A stretch of DNA of 64,000 nt. It comes from Agrypnia vestita (lineage: Eukaryota; Arthropoda; Insecta; Trichoptera; Phryganeidae). The stretch is from contig JADDOH010023084.1 in NCBI GenBank assembly GCA_016648135.1, positions 1 through 64,000 of the forward strand. Direction: 5' to 3'. Shown piece by piece: positions 1 to 13,700 of the stretch. Both the position numbers and the translations under genes were made by a program. The notes below the pieces were generated by a model. The model was not told the DNA's origin. It made no database searches and saw only the letters and a program-made list of their open reading frames with translations. Within the stretch, counting starts at the first letter, position 1, and each line of letters starts with the position of its first letter.

Positions 1-1
1 G

Positions 2-142
2 AAAGAATGGACTCCCAAGGACTACCACACCTTGCCCTGCATGGGAAACCAGAGGGAAAAGGATGCCTGGATGACCCCCCAAAATATGGAATTGGTGGGA
101 GTCCGCATCATAAGAGGCCCTAGTGACCTTCAGCCAATATGA
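2..142 (+). CDS. Possible 3'-terminal exon of an upstream gene (unidentified)
   Basis: An open frame runs from the window edge to a TGA at 140-142 and reads about 46 residues, with pieces such as KEWTPKDYHTLPCMGN and VRIIRGPSDLQPI. I do not recognise the protein. No splice donor in this frame matches the phase needed by the next exon at 1605, so it does not obviously belong to the vitellogenin-like gene. It could be the last exon of a neighbouring gene, or chance. No canonical AATAAA follows closely; the downstream DNA is AT-rich. Confidence 0.35.
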   Translation, partial: KEWTPKDYHTLPCMGNQREKDAWMTPQNMELVGVRIIRGPSDLQPI

Positions 143-578
143 GAAAAAATTTGAACTAAGGTATTATTTTCCTTAATAATTATTTTCATTTATTCTTCTT
201 CTCTTCTCCCAATATTCCTGTTACAACCACCTTCACACCAGTAATTTGTGCTCATATTGTCAATTGATCAACAATCAACAATCAATTGATTTCTTGTATT
301 TCCACCTAATCAATGTGAAAATTCTATATTTGAAATTAGTCACTTTAATTCTTCACATGTCGATGAGAGATTCTGTTTATCTCGAAACTTAGGTACCTAG
401 TAAAATAAAAAATCATAATTAAACTCATGTAGAGGTAACATAGTTTATGTTTTTCATCCTATTTAATGATTATCAGGAATAATTCCTACAACGTTAAAGC
501 CAAATCCATCAATAATATGCGTAACGGTATTTATGATATTATTAATTACACCCCGACGCAATAGGATAAGGGGTAGAA

Positions 579-579
<1 letters not shown>

Positions 580-609
<30 letters not shown>

Positions 610-615
610 AAGAAG
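580..615. repeat. AAG/GAA trinucleotide microsatellite
   Basis: About twelve uninterrupted AAG units. Confidence 0.9.
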
Positions 616-626
616 ATTAATTACAC

Positions 627-658
627 TTGATGATGAAAGGGATTGTTTCTCTCGAAAC
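627..658 (+). repeat. Hammerhead-ribozyme-like motif (decayed)
   Basis: TTGATGA (627-633, one change from the hammerhead core CTGATGA) and CGAAAC (653-658) flank a short imperfect stem, AAAGGGA / TTTCTCTC. The arrangement matches the better-preserved minus-strand copy at 29584-29615, which shares the GAAACTATAGTAG tail. Such motifs are known from the pseudo-LTRs of Penelope-like retroelements; no RT sequence is adjacent here. Confidence 0.45.
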
Positions 659-1604
659 TATAGTAGTGAAAAAATAAATGAACGTTTGTATTTACGGCTG
701 TAGATGACGTTTATGCTGATGCTCATTATATAACATTGTTTACTTCGTCAATATTGACGTGATGAATATTATATACCTACAATAAGTACTTGTATATTTT
801 TATTTTTATTTTATCTTAATTATTTAGTTCCACATATAATGTTGTGTGGGCTAATATATGATTTCACTTAGACATATTGCATTCAATCTAAACATTTATA
901 AGTTTTTATAATAAAGTTTTTGCACTCCAGTTTAAACCTCCTTATATTCTCCATGTTTTGAATTTCCTGTGGCAGGCTATCGAAGATTTTTATACCTTTA
1001 TACATCATACAATTTTGTGATTATTTTAAATGTTGATAGAAATCAATTTGTTCTCACTCGATGTCTACGGTAGAGGTCGATTTTATACTAATGGCATTGC
1101 GCAGTCGGCCACCGACGAATCCGTTGCTCGTATAACATAAAATAATTTTAAGGATAGGGAGTGAACTAATATTAGTCACGTCTTTATAATAATAATGACT
1201 CTAAATGCCCTTCACGAGAAAATAAATTGGTTAAGTTGAAAAGTTTATTTAATTATATTAATATAATAGAAGATAACCACCTAGAAATTTCGGAAAGTTT
1301 TAAAAATTGTTTGATAATAATTATTATTATTATCAAACGTGAAGCGGTCGTATAACTTTATCTCTTTCTCGCTTAGATATCGTTCACGTACACTATTGAC
1401 GTGTATCGGTACGGTGCCTTGACCAAAAAATCTATGTACCTATATCACTCACAACACCTTTTTAGAACCTCGGTCACAAATCATCGTTTGTCTCAAGAGT
1501 GGCTAAAAAAACGATAGCGATTTATTCAACCTGGCAGTATGCGAATATTTAAACGTCTACACTTTACTTCTTTTATATTGGTACCCCTTGACATTACTTG
1601 GCAG

Positions 1605-1746
1605 GACCAGCTGGCTGCAGCCGAGCGGCATCCTGGGTCCGGGGATGACGGCCTACTCGGGAGCCAAGGTCATCTGGAAACCAGACCACGAAGAAGGCTA
1701 TGAAACACAAGAACTGTCGCTCAAGACTGGAGGAACTCCACTCAAG
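1605..1746 (+). CDS. Vitellogenin-like exon 1 of window
   Basis: Acceptor TTGGCAG and donor AAG|GTGAGG. The exon enters in the third codon position and ends in phase 0. It reads TSWLQPSGILGPG through LKTGGTPLK. It is less GC-rich than the later exons. Confidence 0.7.
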
Positions 1747-4700
1747 GTGAGGCACTCATTCAGTTCGGAACAACGGAAGCTTTTGATTCCAAACTCGCGA
1801 GAATTTCACGAAATTCTTAATGGTCTTTAGATATTAGTAGGGATGGGTAAAAAATATTGATATTTATCGTCGATATATTTTTTCGTGATATATCAAATAT
1901 CAATATTTTTTTCTGGGATAATCGATATTTTTTTTAGTGATCTTTTTATTTTTGTTCGTTTTTTGGCGATCTTTTTTTGGTTACCTTTTTCATTTTATTT
2001 TTGACGAACTTTTTTTGGTTACCTTTTTTTTTGGTCATCGATATTTTTTCTCGGATAATCGATATATTTTTTCCGGCGACCATTTTTTTTGGTCGCCAAA
2101 AGCTTATTCCTCTTACATTTTTGAAAAAATAACATCGATAAATATCGATACATAGATATATTTTTCTCAATGTATATCGATTATTTTCGACACTTTTTAA
2201 AATATCGATTCGATATATATCGATATTTTTTTTTCATTTACCCATCCCTAGATATCAGCAATCTTAATACTATTACAAATCAACTCATTCGTAGTATTAT
2301 TTTTGGACAATATTATGTAATACATTTTTTTTACTTTTATTCAGCTTGCCACTTCTTGTATGGATCTGTTTTAACACGAATGACACTGTTTTGATAAGAA
2401 ATTTAAAACTCCCGTTTGCATTTATTTTCATTTTTTCCTGGATCTAGCGTGTTACTTTTATATTTCTTATTCTTGATTTTTACCACATGTACATTCTTTC
2501 AAAATAAATATTAGATATTGATCTAAGGTGTTAAAATGATAAGAAAAGTCTACCTACCTTAAAACAGGTATTTCTATATGTCTAGCGAGGCAGGTAGTGA
2601 CCGAGAGACCCTATATTTATATGTATTATGTGTGTATGTATCGAGCAATTAAATGTATTTTTTCCAATAAGTGCCGGTTTATCGGTACTGAAATGAAATA
2701 AATAACTGATCAGTAAATAAACTATAAACTTTGTTAAAAAACAATATTTGAATTTTTTTTTTAAAGTTTAAAGTAAAATGGCTCGGATTATTGTTCCAGA
2801 CGACGTTCGCGGGGGTGACGCTGGAGTGCGAGGGCCCCACCAGCTCCCCGCAGCTGCTGTGGCAGCTCCTCAACTCCCACAAGTCCAACGCGGAGTAAGT
2901 CACCCTACTGATATCAACCAAGGCGGCTTATTAAAAACTTATAATTTTTAAATATATTTTTTTAGTTATAATACGAGCTTTATATTGAGATTTTGCATTT
3001 TTAAAAACTTTATCTTATGGCATGAAGTTGTAAGAATAGATAATTTGAGACATCAATCATTTAAATATTCCAAAAATTGGGTACGTTATAGCAATTTAAA
3101 TGTGACGTGATAGATATACATTTTTAAACGAATTATATTATTCTTTTGTGTTTTTTCGAAACTCCCCTTTTCAGACTTTTGGAGATATATCGCGACAGAT
3201 GTTAAGCGGTAGCGTATGATTTATTTTGACAGAATGCGTCGTTTGTGTAATTTTAACTTTCAACCTCGATTTAATAATGTTCTCGATTGGCAGAACCGTT
3301 CCCTGGGCCAAGCCGCTGCTGATCCTCACGCACGCCCTGGCGCTGGCCGCCATCCCGGCCGAGGGGGCCTGCTCGCTGGCCCTGGCGCCCCGCGCCGAGG
3401 AGGTCCCCGTGAGGACCGACCGCGAGCTGGAGCTGCTGCAGTCGCCCTCCTCCAAGCTGCACTTCCGGGTCGGCGTGGTCAGAAGGTAGCCGCGCAATTC
3501 TAAACTAAACACCGTTATAACTCCGTTTCAGTTTCCAGAGTATCACTAACCCAGCGAAAGGTTACCGATGCTCTCGACACTCGAGTAGTGAATGCTACCC
3601 ACCGCTTACCCAGGACCGTTGTAAGAGCAAGAGCTTCCTTATCGGTCCAACTCAATCGTCTCCAGGTTGACATTTTTTTAATACTATTTTGCGAGACCGC
3701 GCCACCCCGCAGCGGCCGTATAAAGCACCGCGGGACAGCGCGGCCGCAGAAACGAACCATTCACGGTCCCCGCCGTGAAATAGTTCTTTATTAAAAAAAT
3801 AAAAAGTGTACATGAAATAAAACGAAACAAGAGTAGTATAACTCAAAAATAAAACACAAAGGAAATCACGAGTAAAACAAAACCAAACAAAACAGAATTA
3901 AATACAGTGTTAAAACATGATAAATGAAAGCGACAATAATAAGTAAATTAAAGAAAAGTCACGCGGTGGCGGCAGTGGATGGCTTGAAGTCACAATGTAA
4001 ACCGCCCCTCAAGGGGATAGTGACAAACAAAAAGAAAAACATGATGATTCCGGCAACGAAGTCAGAATCGATAGAAAAACACACTCGAGTAGTGATAATC
4101 TCAGTACAATTATCGCAGTGTTGAATTTAGAAATTATCCTTAACGAAGATTATCATAAAACTCTACAAAGTTGACGCCGATTTATCAATGGTATCCGATA
4201 ATGTATTTCCTCAAGTAGCTCTCCCTTTTCTTTTTGTTTTTTTCAATATCGTGATATCTTTTAGTAAGAAAAGAAACAGAAATACAAATATATTCCTATC
4301 CGCCTACCCAGAAAGACTAAAAAAATAAAAAGTCATGTATATATTATTTACTATCCGTTCATTGACGTTCATTAATCAGTCATTTAAAGCAATTTACTAG
4401 AGTTTCATGAATTATAATTTCAATTTTCTTACTAACAAGTACATATTTGTATATATAACAATACTCGTATGTACATATGTTATCATAATAATTTCGTCTT
4501 TCGATAATCATATTACGAGAAATGTAATGATGTAAGATGTTAAAAGATTGTTATTGTGCAGGTGGCTTATAGATAGTAGCAAAGACTTCGGGAGATTTTT
4601 GTACGTTTAATTTTGAATAGAGAATATATTCTTCACATTTTGGGTGAAATGTCAACAGTTGAGAATAGTTTGCAATTTTTTTTCGATATATTTATTTTCT

Positions 4701-7700
4701 ATAAAACGTTGAAGTATCATTGATATATATTTTTGATATATGGAGCCGATTTTGAGAAACTCGCACTTCTAGTATGAGAGTTAGCACTATGTGTCTTGTG
4801 CGTCTTTGTGCTATTGTTCGTGATGAGCAATTTTTTTCTCACTTTTAGCACTTATACACAATAATTAATGAATATATTCACTTATATGTATATTAATTAT
4901 TATTTAATGATCAATATTAGATTTTTTAAAAAATATTCATATTTATCGAAAAAGTCGTAATGTATTTTTTAGTACCGAAACGCGCGTTTCATTTTTAGCA
5001 TTGTACGGGAAACATTAAGATAGGTCGTATTGCATTTGGTTACCCAAAATACAAAGTGTAGTGTGTTCCTAATTTGGAAATACAAATCCAATAAAAGAAA
5101 TTAGGATGGTTTTGAATAATACACTGTTTATTGCACAATCCTGTGCAAATGGACACCTGACTAGTACCCAATGTCTAGTGGTTAATAGAAGAAAGAGATG
5201 GAGCGTATGTTCTTCTGCCTATTCATGCTGTCCCAGTTGTGGGTGGCCAGCCTCAAGATCACAAAGAAAGCGGTTGCGTGGTGTTGTTGCAGGCGGGAGA
5301 GCGACGGCGCGGAGCTGTCCAGGATGAACGTGACCTGCCTGCTGGAGCTGGGGGACAACCGCGCCAAGGCCGTGGCCAAGTACGTGGGCGTGGACAGCCC
5401 CGGAGCCGAGGAGTGGAAGGTAACGGTACTTCCTACATATAAATTAATCATAGAATGGTATACGAAGACCACGCTGTAACAATGCAGCTGATCTTTTGAA
5501 ATAAAATGAATAAATAAGTAAATTTCTTAATTTAATGCTGATTTCAGCAAAATGCAGACCGAAAATGATCTTTAAAATGATAATGACACGAAAAAAATAA
5601 AATGGTATCTTAAAAAATGGTAAGATTTAAAAAAAAATAAACTGGGAGTATTTTCGTTCTATTTGATAAATATTGATCTGATGGCAGATTAAATGTTAGA
5701 AATACAATAATAATTTTAATAACTAGTTGGATTTTATTGTCTAGGTAAATTTGGTCTATTTTGGAACCTCACAATTAAAATTAGTTAACCCATGGACCCC
5801 ATGTTTCCATTTTTGGACGTTGTCTTCATAAATAATAAAAAAAAATATCAACAATATCTGGAGTCAAAACTTAAGAATATCATTTTGAAAGTGCCGTGTT
5901 TGACGTTTGACAAAAATAATTCTTTTTAAGAAGCAAGAACATATACAACGTGTTTAGGTATTCAAATAAAACAAAAATTTAAACGAACGTCTGAACACAT
6001 CCATACTGTTCGTATGAAATATCCGTTTTTATTTAATATGTACCAAAAATGTAAACAAGTCGAACTACCATAATATAAACATTAAATCTATATACAACGT
6101 AATCATAAATTAACGTGCCTGTATTTTTGTATTTGCATTTATTAGAACATTGACTTTCACAGGCGAGGAAAGTTTTAACGTACATACTTTTAGACGTTTA
6201 TTAAATAAGCCTATTTCGGAATTATTGTTTCGAATATAAAAATATCGATAATAATTGGTTTTATGTGAGTAAGTTGCTAGTCTAGCCGTTAAGACATTCA
6301 CCTAGTGATCTAGTGGTCAGTGATTCGAGCCTCGTCCAGGGACCATCTAGTTAGGTGGATCTATTTCATAGAACAACCGTTTAGCTTTTTTAAAAAAATA
6401 AATAAAAATACGACACTATGTCGTGAACGCATTTCTATTTTTAAAAAGTCAGATGAATATTATATATTAGTTTCTTTCTCAGAATATCTAGTTATTCTCG
6501 ACTTCTTTTAATATAAGGCCAGCAAGCCAGTACTAAGTGGCTTTATCCATAGATCCGATCTCCTTCCAAGATACTGAGTCTAGAGCAGCCATACTCAACC
6601 CGCGGCAAGCTTTTATGTGCGGCCCGAAACACATTTATTATGAGGAACGAGATTAAAAATATCTGGCATCTTTTCGAATATCTTGAAATACTCGTGAACA
6701 AAAAGACACATTTCTGTCATTTTAAAATCGGCAATTTCTATGGTTAATAACGAATTTATTATTTCAACCATAGATAGTTTCAACTACATAGTGTAGGTTT
6801 TGTGTGTGTCATGTAATTTTTTAGCCATTTTTTTAGTGGTCCTCGTTTTTCACATTCATCCATTACTGTCAGTGAAATCTCGTATTCCAGTGTGTTGAAT
6901 GCTTTTTTGAAATCTATAAATATTATTCCTACTTTTTTAATCATTCAAATGACACACGATATTTTGAGTATATCCAAATTTTTGTATTGTATAAATTGGT
7001 ATTGTTTTTTATTTGTATTTTTACTGCATTGTGTCTTTACGTTTTCCCACCACAATGTGGTCTGTGAAACTCTGGACATTTTTTCCTTTTACAATTTTGA
7101 ACCTCATTATGTCTGTATATAGGTGGTGGTTTTCATTTGCGTTTATTAATCTATCGTTTTTGTTAAGACACTAACCAAAAATAAATGCTCGGATATACGT
7201 TTTGAGTTTTATTTTTTCATTATTGTATTTCGAGTATACGGGTAAGACGAAAATAAATTTCATATAGGGAAATAAGCTGTTGTTAATATTTGAGCTGGTA
7301 TTGGTTGGTACGCTGGTATTGGCTGGTACGCCGATGGTTATTATCATTCTGCTATAGTTAATAATATATATTTGTCGATTAATCAAATGGCGGCGCCCTT
7401 ATCTCGAATCGAATGTTTTTACCTATATGATTTTTTTTTCGTCATATCAGTATAATGTTGCGGCCCGCGTAACTTAGCAAACATGTGTATGTGACCCGAA
7501 GACAAAAAAGGTTGAATTGAATAAAAATGTGTCCCCAGGTCTGCCTGGAGACGGAGGCCAAGGCGGCCCCCCTGCAGGCGCGCATCGCCGCGGCGTACGG
7601 CGCGGGGGGCCCCGGGGGCGCCTGCCCCAGCGGCAGCCAGCTGGGGGTGCTGCTGGACGAGAACAGGGCGGGCTACAAGCTGGCGGTGACCGCCAAGAAT

Positions 7701-10700
7701 GTAAGTTATGTGCCTAATTTATGAAAATCTTAAACAATCTTCACTCGAGAAGCCTTGTTTTATTTTCTAATTCTTACCACAAAAATTCATTGCCCGGCAA
7801 CTCAGCCAGTGTGGTGCATTGCAAAAGATCGGCATTCTACAATAGTTTTAGCATCGATACCAAACGCCGGTGCAGTAATAATTTTTAAATCACCACGGCG
7901 AGAAATGCGATTTTATGCAGTTGAAATTTTAGTAATTTATTTAACGAGAAACATAGTTGTTAAAATCTATTCAATTAAAAAAAAACAAATCTATTAAATT
8001 TGAACAACAATACTGGTTGGAACCAAATATTTTTGGATACGCAGATTTTTTCTTATATACCTTTCTATTTGAGTAATCTAATTTGATTTGTATAATATTA
8101 ATTGTTGTCTTAAAGAAAAGCACACGCTGTGATGAAAGCAACGTCAAATTTGTCGTCTTAAAATTTTTGTGTAATTATATAATTTTGAAAAGTTTCTGAA
8201 TGATATTTGTGTAGGAAACATTGATAAGCGGTATCATAACAATCTTGTCTCGTCCCCTTTTATACAATATTGTATCCTTCGTCAACTTTGAAGTGATGAA
8301 TATTATATAAAATAGATATTGATAATATTTTAAGAGTTGGTTGAAATTTGTTAGTTTCACACACAACTGTATGTGTACATTCAAAGTGTCGATAAAATGA
8401 AAAAGTGTGTCTTGTCTATTTTATGCTGGGATAACAATTAAATATAATAATCTGAGAAATCCAAAGGATAGGGGAATATTTCATGCTCAATACTACACAC
8501 ACTATCACAACACAATATTATATAGGATAGGGGAATATTTCATGCTCAATACTACACACACTATCACAACACAATATTATATAGGATAGGGGAATATTTC
8601 ATGCTCAATACTACACACACTATCACAACACAATATTATATAGGATAGGGGAATATTTCATGCTCAATACTACACACACTATCACAACACAATATTATAT
8701 AGGATAGGGGAATATTTCATGCTCAATACTACACACACTATCACAACACAATATTATATAGGATAGGGGAATATTTCATGCTCAATACTACACACACTAT
8801 CACAACACAATATTATATAGGATAGGGGAATATTTCATGCTCAATACTACACACACTATCACAACACAATATTATATAGGATAGGGGAATATTTCATGCT
8901 CAATACTACACACACTATCACAACACAATATTATATAGGATAGGGGAATATTTCATGCTCAATACTACACACACTATCACAACACAATATTATATAGGAT
9001 AGGGGAATATTTCATGCTCAATACTACACACACTATTACAACACAATATTATATAGGATAGGGGAATATTTCATGCTCAATACTACACACACTAACACAA
9101 CACAATATTATATAGGATAGGGGAATATTTCATGCTCAATACTACAAACACTATCACAACACAATATTATATAGGATAGGGGAATATTTCATGCTCAATA
9201 CTACACACACTATCACAACACAATATTATATAGGATAGGGGAATATTTCATGCTCAATACTACACACACTATCACAACACAATATTAAATAAAAAAATCC
9301 TTTTTCCCAAAAAATATATAGATTTAAGAGCCAGCGACCGCCAGACTTGAGTTGTAGTATCAATCCTGAAAATTTTTCTGCTCAACATGCTCGAGGCCAA
9401 TAGTATCATCTGCAAGATACAAGGGCCAATGGTATCATCTGCATGATCCTTGTATCTTGCATAAAATTATAAATGTATAAAATTAAAATGGCAGCTAAAT
9501 GCATAAACAAAACTGTAAATTTAAGAGGTGAGAGAGATGATAGTAAGAGTAGGGATAACTTATAAGGAACCAGTGAGAAATCAAATTTAAAGAGAGATTA
9601 TTTGCAAAAAGGATTTGATTTTTTGTATATTTAATTTCTAAAATTTCTAATTTCTAACTGTTAAGCCACGGTATTTGTGTGTTAAATTTCTAAACCCTCA
9701 TAACATCAGGTTTATTTCCGACAGATAATTATAGAATTCAAAAAGTTGCTGTTATTTAAACACCTGTGCTAAGTGCTCCTTAATTCTCGTATTAAAATTG
9801 TAATCATCGTAAGTTAATTAGGAGGCCCCCGTTTTTTAAATATTGTCCTTATCCTTGTTATTTAGTATACCTATAATATATTTTTTTAATAAGTTATGAG
9901 CGAAGAAAGAGTTAATTTGTAATTAGTAGGTATATAATATATAATAAGAAAAAATATATTATATTTTTTCTTATTAATATATAATGTTGTCACAAAGTAA
10001 CATTGCAATTGTTGAAGAAAAAGTTCATTTTTTATAATAATAAGTTTACATATATTTCAATATTTTGAATGATGTAAGTTGAATCCAAGGCATATGTAGT
10101 ATAATATTCGCGTATAGGTGCCCCGGCCCATCGTGGAGGCCGCCGCCCGCGCGTCCTCCCTGCTGGAGCCCTGGCGCAGGCTGGCCGGGCCGGACGGCGG
10201 CGCGGCGCTGGAGGCGGGCGCGCTGCTGGCCCGCGCGCTGGCCGCCTCGGCCTCCGCCACGGTCAACGAGTCCGCGCAGCTGCGCCTGGCCCAGGGGCCC
10301 GAGGACGGGCTGGCCAAGCTGGCCGCGCTGGCCACGCAGTGGCTGCTGGGCCCGGCCAGCGAGATGAAGCTGCTCGGACAGCTCGGCGTCATCCGTGAGT
10401 ACCGCTCTCGCCTAGCTACTTCGCAGGATTCCCTTCACCTTGCGGGAAGGTGTCTTCAAACATATAATTGTCTCGGCAGAGTTGAATTGAATTCGGAACT
10501 GGCGCAAGATCGAGATCAGTAGAGACAGACTCTCGAGGAGCCCGAGACCCACCGGGGGTTGTGGAATTGATAGTGACGATTCTAAATATTAAAATTTGCG
10601 GAGAAATTATGAAACTGGCGTTGAGGATTTGATACGCGCACTGTTTATTGTTTTCATTTTTCTCATTAAAAATACACAGACGGCTGTCAAATAATTTTAT

Positions 10701-13700
10701 TAATCTGTTACGTAACGCGAATGAATTTGAACGAATTGATGAAAATTTATTAATTAATTAATTAGAGAAAAGTTAGAATCTTATGTAAGTTGATGGTGTC
10801 AGTAAACCAGATAGGTATTTAAAGATGATCCGGTTACAGGTCTCAAAAATCGCCGAGCTTGCAACGGAAGATATTTGAATGTAGATGGAGCGAGAGTTGA
10901 ATATCGAGATACGAGTATTGCGCTCAATTTTTTCAGCTCAACCTCGGATTAAAATAAAAAAATATGTTAACTCGTTTGCCGAAATAAATAATGGATAATT
11001 ATTATGCTTCCGTCCCGACGAACATACAGTGGTATCAAATTCGGTAGACGTAAAGTTACTGCGAGTGGTTAATATAAAATTTTTAATTAATAAAAGTACA
11101 CAATTAATAAATATTTATGTTTACGTTTATGAAAAAATATAGTTCAGTGAGCACATAAAAAAATTAAAACCTGTTTTATACAATTGGGTACTTGTGCACG
11201 TGCAGCTGACAATATCAATAATATCTTCATGAAATAATCTGTGTCAGTAAAAAAGCTATCTGCCCCCCTCTTCTCCTGGCTGGGTGAATAGTTAAATTCC
11301 GATCTTTACTCGTCAGAATAATTGTTAAAATAAATTTATTACTTTTTTAATGCATTATCGTAATTTAACATTCATCATATATTTATCATTTTAGTTTTTT
11401 TGTTATAATCTTTATATTACTATTTTTCATATTGTTCGTATTTCATTTTCATTGCCCTTTTTTATTTTTTTGCTCTATTGTTATTTTACATTATGTTATT
11501 AGCACTTAATTTATAATACTTCTTTTTTTACTTCATTTCAATTTGTACATCTTCAATGTACTTTCTTTTTTCATTTTAATAATTTATTGATTTTTTTATA
11601 ATTTTTTATACAATTGTCTTACTTTTTTTTCATGAGGTTAATATTTATACATTTTGTTATTTATAGGTTGATTATTTTTTTCTTGGTTTTACCAGCTTCG
11701 AGAAAACTTCACTGGTCATACTAAATGAACATTTTTTAGATATATTAGTTTATATGTAATGTATGTTACCGGAATAAAATAAAATAAAAATAAAATACTA
11801 AGCAAATGGATGTAATGTCTCCCAGGAGAATGCCGCATCAGCAGGGAGACGATCTGGACCCTGAAGGGCGAGGAGCTGCCGCTGCGCAGCGACAACTGCA
11901 GCCTGCTGCTGCTGGGGGACTGCACCAAGAGCCCGCACTTCGCCCTGTTCCTGCTGCCCTCCGCCCAGGGAATGCTGCTGAGGCTCTACACCGGAGGTCA
12001 CTTCCTTTTGCCGCGTTCATTTTTTATTTGAATTATTTTATTTATTTGATTCTGTATTTCATACATACATAAACATGAGTATACATACATACATCAGGCG
12101 CATGCGGTTAGTGCTTTGAAGCATAACTTTAACACAGACATATTATATTTTGGAAAAAAACAATATTATGATACATATTAAAATCAGAAAACAAGTTTTT
12201 GGTGCATTTGATAGATGGTCGACAATTCTACACCATTGTAATGATGTTCTCAGATTTTCACGGCCGTTCAGAATATTCTCTGTGTTCTTCCGTCTGTCTG
12301 TATATCTGAACTCTCTGGCCGATGTTTCGGATCGCTTTGCAGGGTCTATCATCAGGGCTGATGTGATGAGTGTGAGTTGATGTTAAGTATTGACTTGCAA
12401 GACAATACTTAATACATGCATGGTCAACAACCCTACACTATTGTAATGTTTTAACTATTGCAGGCAACTACGCGGACATCTCCTCGTCCGGCGGCGAGCT
12501 GGCGGTGACCGTGAACGACGAGGAGGTGCAGTGGAAGCCATTCTATCAGTACCCAGAAGGGGAGAAGTTCTACGACTTCAAGTGAGTGTATTTCGCAGCA
12601 GTTAATACATGGCAGTCTCGAATAACACAAATCACGTCCCTTGTATCGGAAGAAGCCTGTTTTCGAGGGGTCTAAAATTAACAGCAGCAATATCAAAAAA
12701 ATATTTTAAATGTTATTACCGAGGATTATCAATATTCTTACTATTTACAAATTCAGCTAAACGCTTGTGCTATGAAAATAGGACTAACCTAGAACCAACG
12801 ACCAATGGATTACTAGGCTACAGTTTAAAAGTAATTTTTTTATTTATATATAAAAGGAGCTGAGATGGTTATTGTTTTTTAAAAACTTATTTTAAATAAG
12901 ATGCAGGTTTCAAAGATTTCAGAGAAATTTCCTTGAGCAGTGACAGGGTTTTTGTATTTACCTCAGAAACACCTCAGTGGGATATTGCTACCCCCTGCGT
13001 TTATACCCTTCATTTTGCGTAGTCGAATTTGTTTTAAATTGTCGTTCGCTATACTTGTTGCCTAGCGAATTAATTTTAGGCGCAGTAGTGTTATGACGAT
13101 TGCCTAGGTGAGCCAGATAGGCGCATTTGTGGTGTACTGGTTGCCTCGATATTTAATTTCGGGCGCGGGGGTGTTACGTAGTTAGCTTAGGTAAGTTACG
13201 TAGGCGCCAACATGCTATACTGATTGCCTAGCTATTTCATTTCAGGCGCAGTGATGTTATGTAGTTTGCTTAGGTAAGTTAGATAGGTGCCAACGTGCTA
13301 TACTAGTTGCCTAGGTATTTAATTTCGGGCGCAGTGGTGTTACGTAGTTAGCTTAGGTAAGCTAGGTAGGCGCCAAAGTGCTATACTGATTGCCTAGCTA
13401 TTTAATTTCAGGCGCAGTGGTGTTATGTAGTTTGCTTAGATTAGTTAGATAGGCGCCAACGTGCTGTACCGGTTGCTTAGCTATTTTATTTTGGGCGCTG
13501 TGGTGTTACGTTGATTGCATAGGTAAGGCAGGTAGGCGTTTTTGTGCTCTGACGGTTGCCTAGTTAATTAATATTAGGCGCAATCATAGTCGCAATCACA
13601 AGATCAATGATTAATTTTAGGCGCAGTTGTCACACGTGTGCAGTACCGGTTGCCTGGCTAATTAATTAATTTGCTAGTTAATTAATTTTAGATGCGGGTT

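Larger units (their letters stand above)
143..1604. other. AT-rich non-coding stretch before the first vitellogenin-like exon
   Basis: No convincing exon is seen here. It contains an AAG/GAA microsatellite at 580-615, hammerhead-like repeat remnants near 360-410 and 627-658, and a short perfect hairpin near 1309-1339 (GTTTGATAAT with its complement). The upstream exons of the vitellogenin-like gene must lie before the window or in this stretch, in a form I could not recognise. Confidence 0.5.

Noticed and set aside
1937..2394. Short Phe/Tyr-rich ORFs
   Set aside because: They lie in the T-rich interior of the hAT MITE or just beyond it.
3216..3512. Overlapping Arg/Gly-rich ORFs on both strands
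   Set aside because: Shadows of GC-rich vitellogenin-like exon 3.
8465..9286. Regular repeat array resembling a CRISPR
   Set aside because: Units are contiguous and identical with no unique spacers; insect nuclear context.
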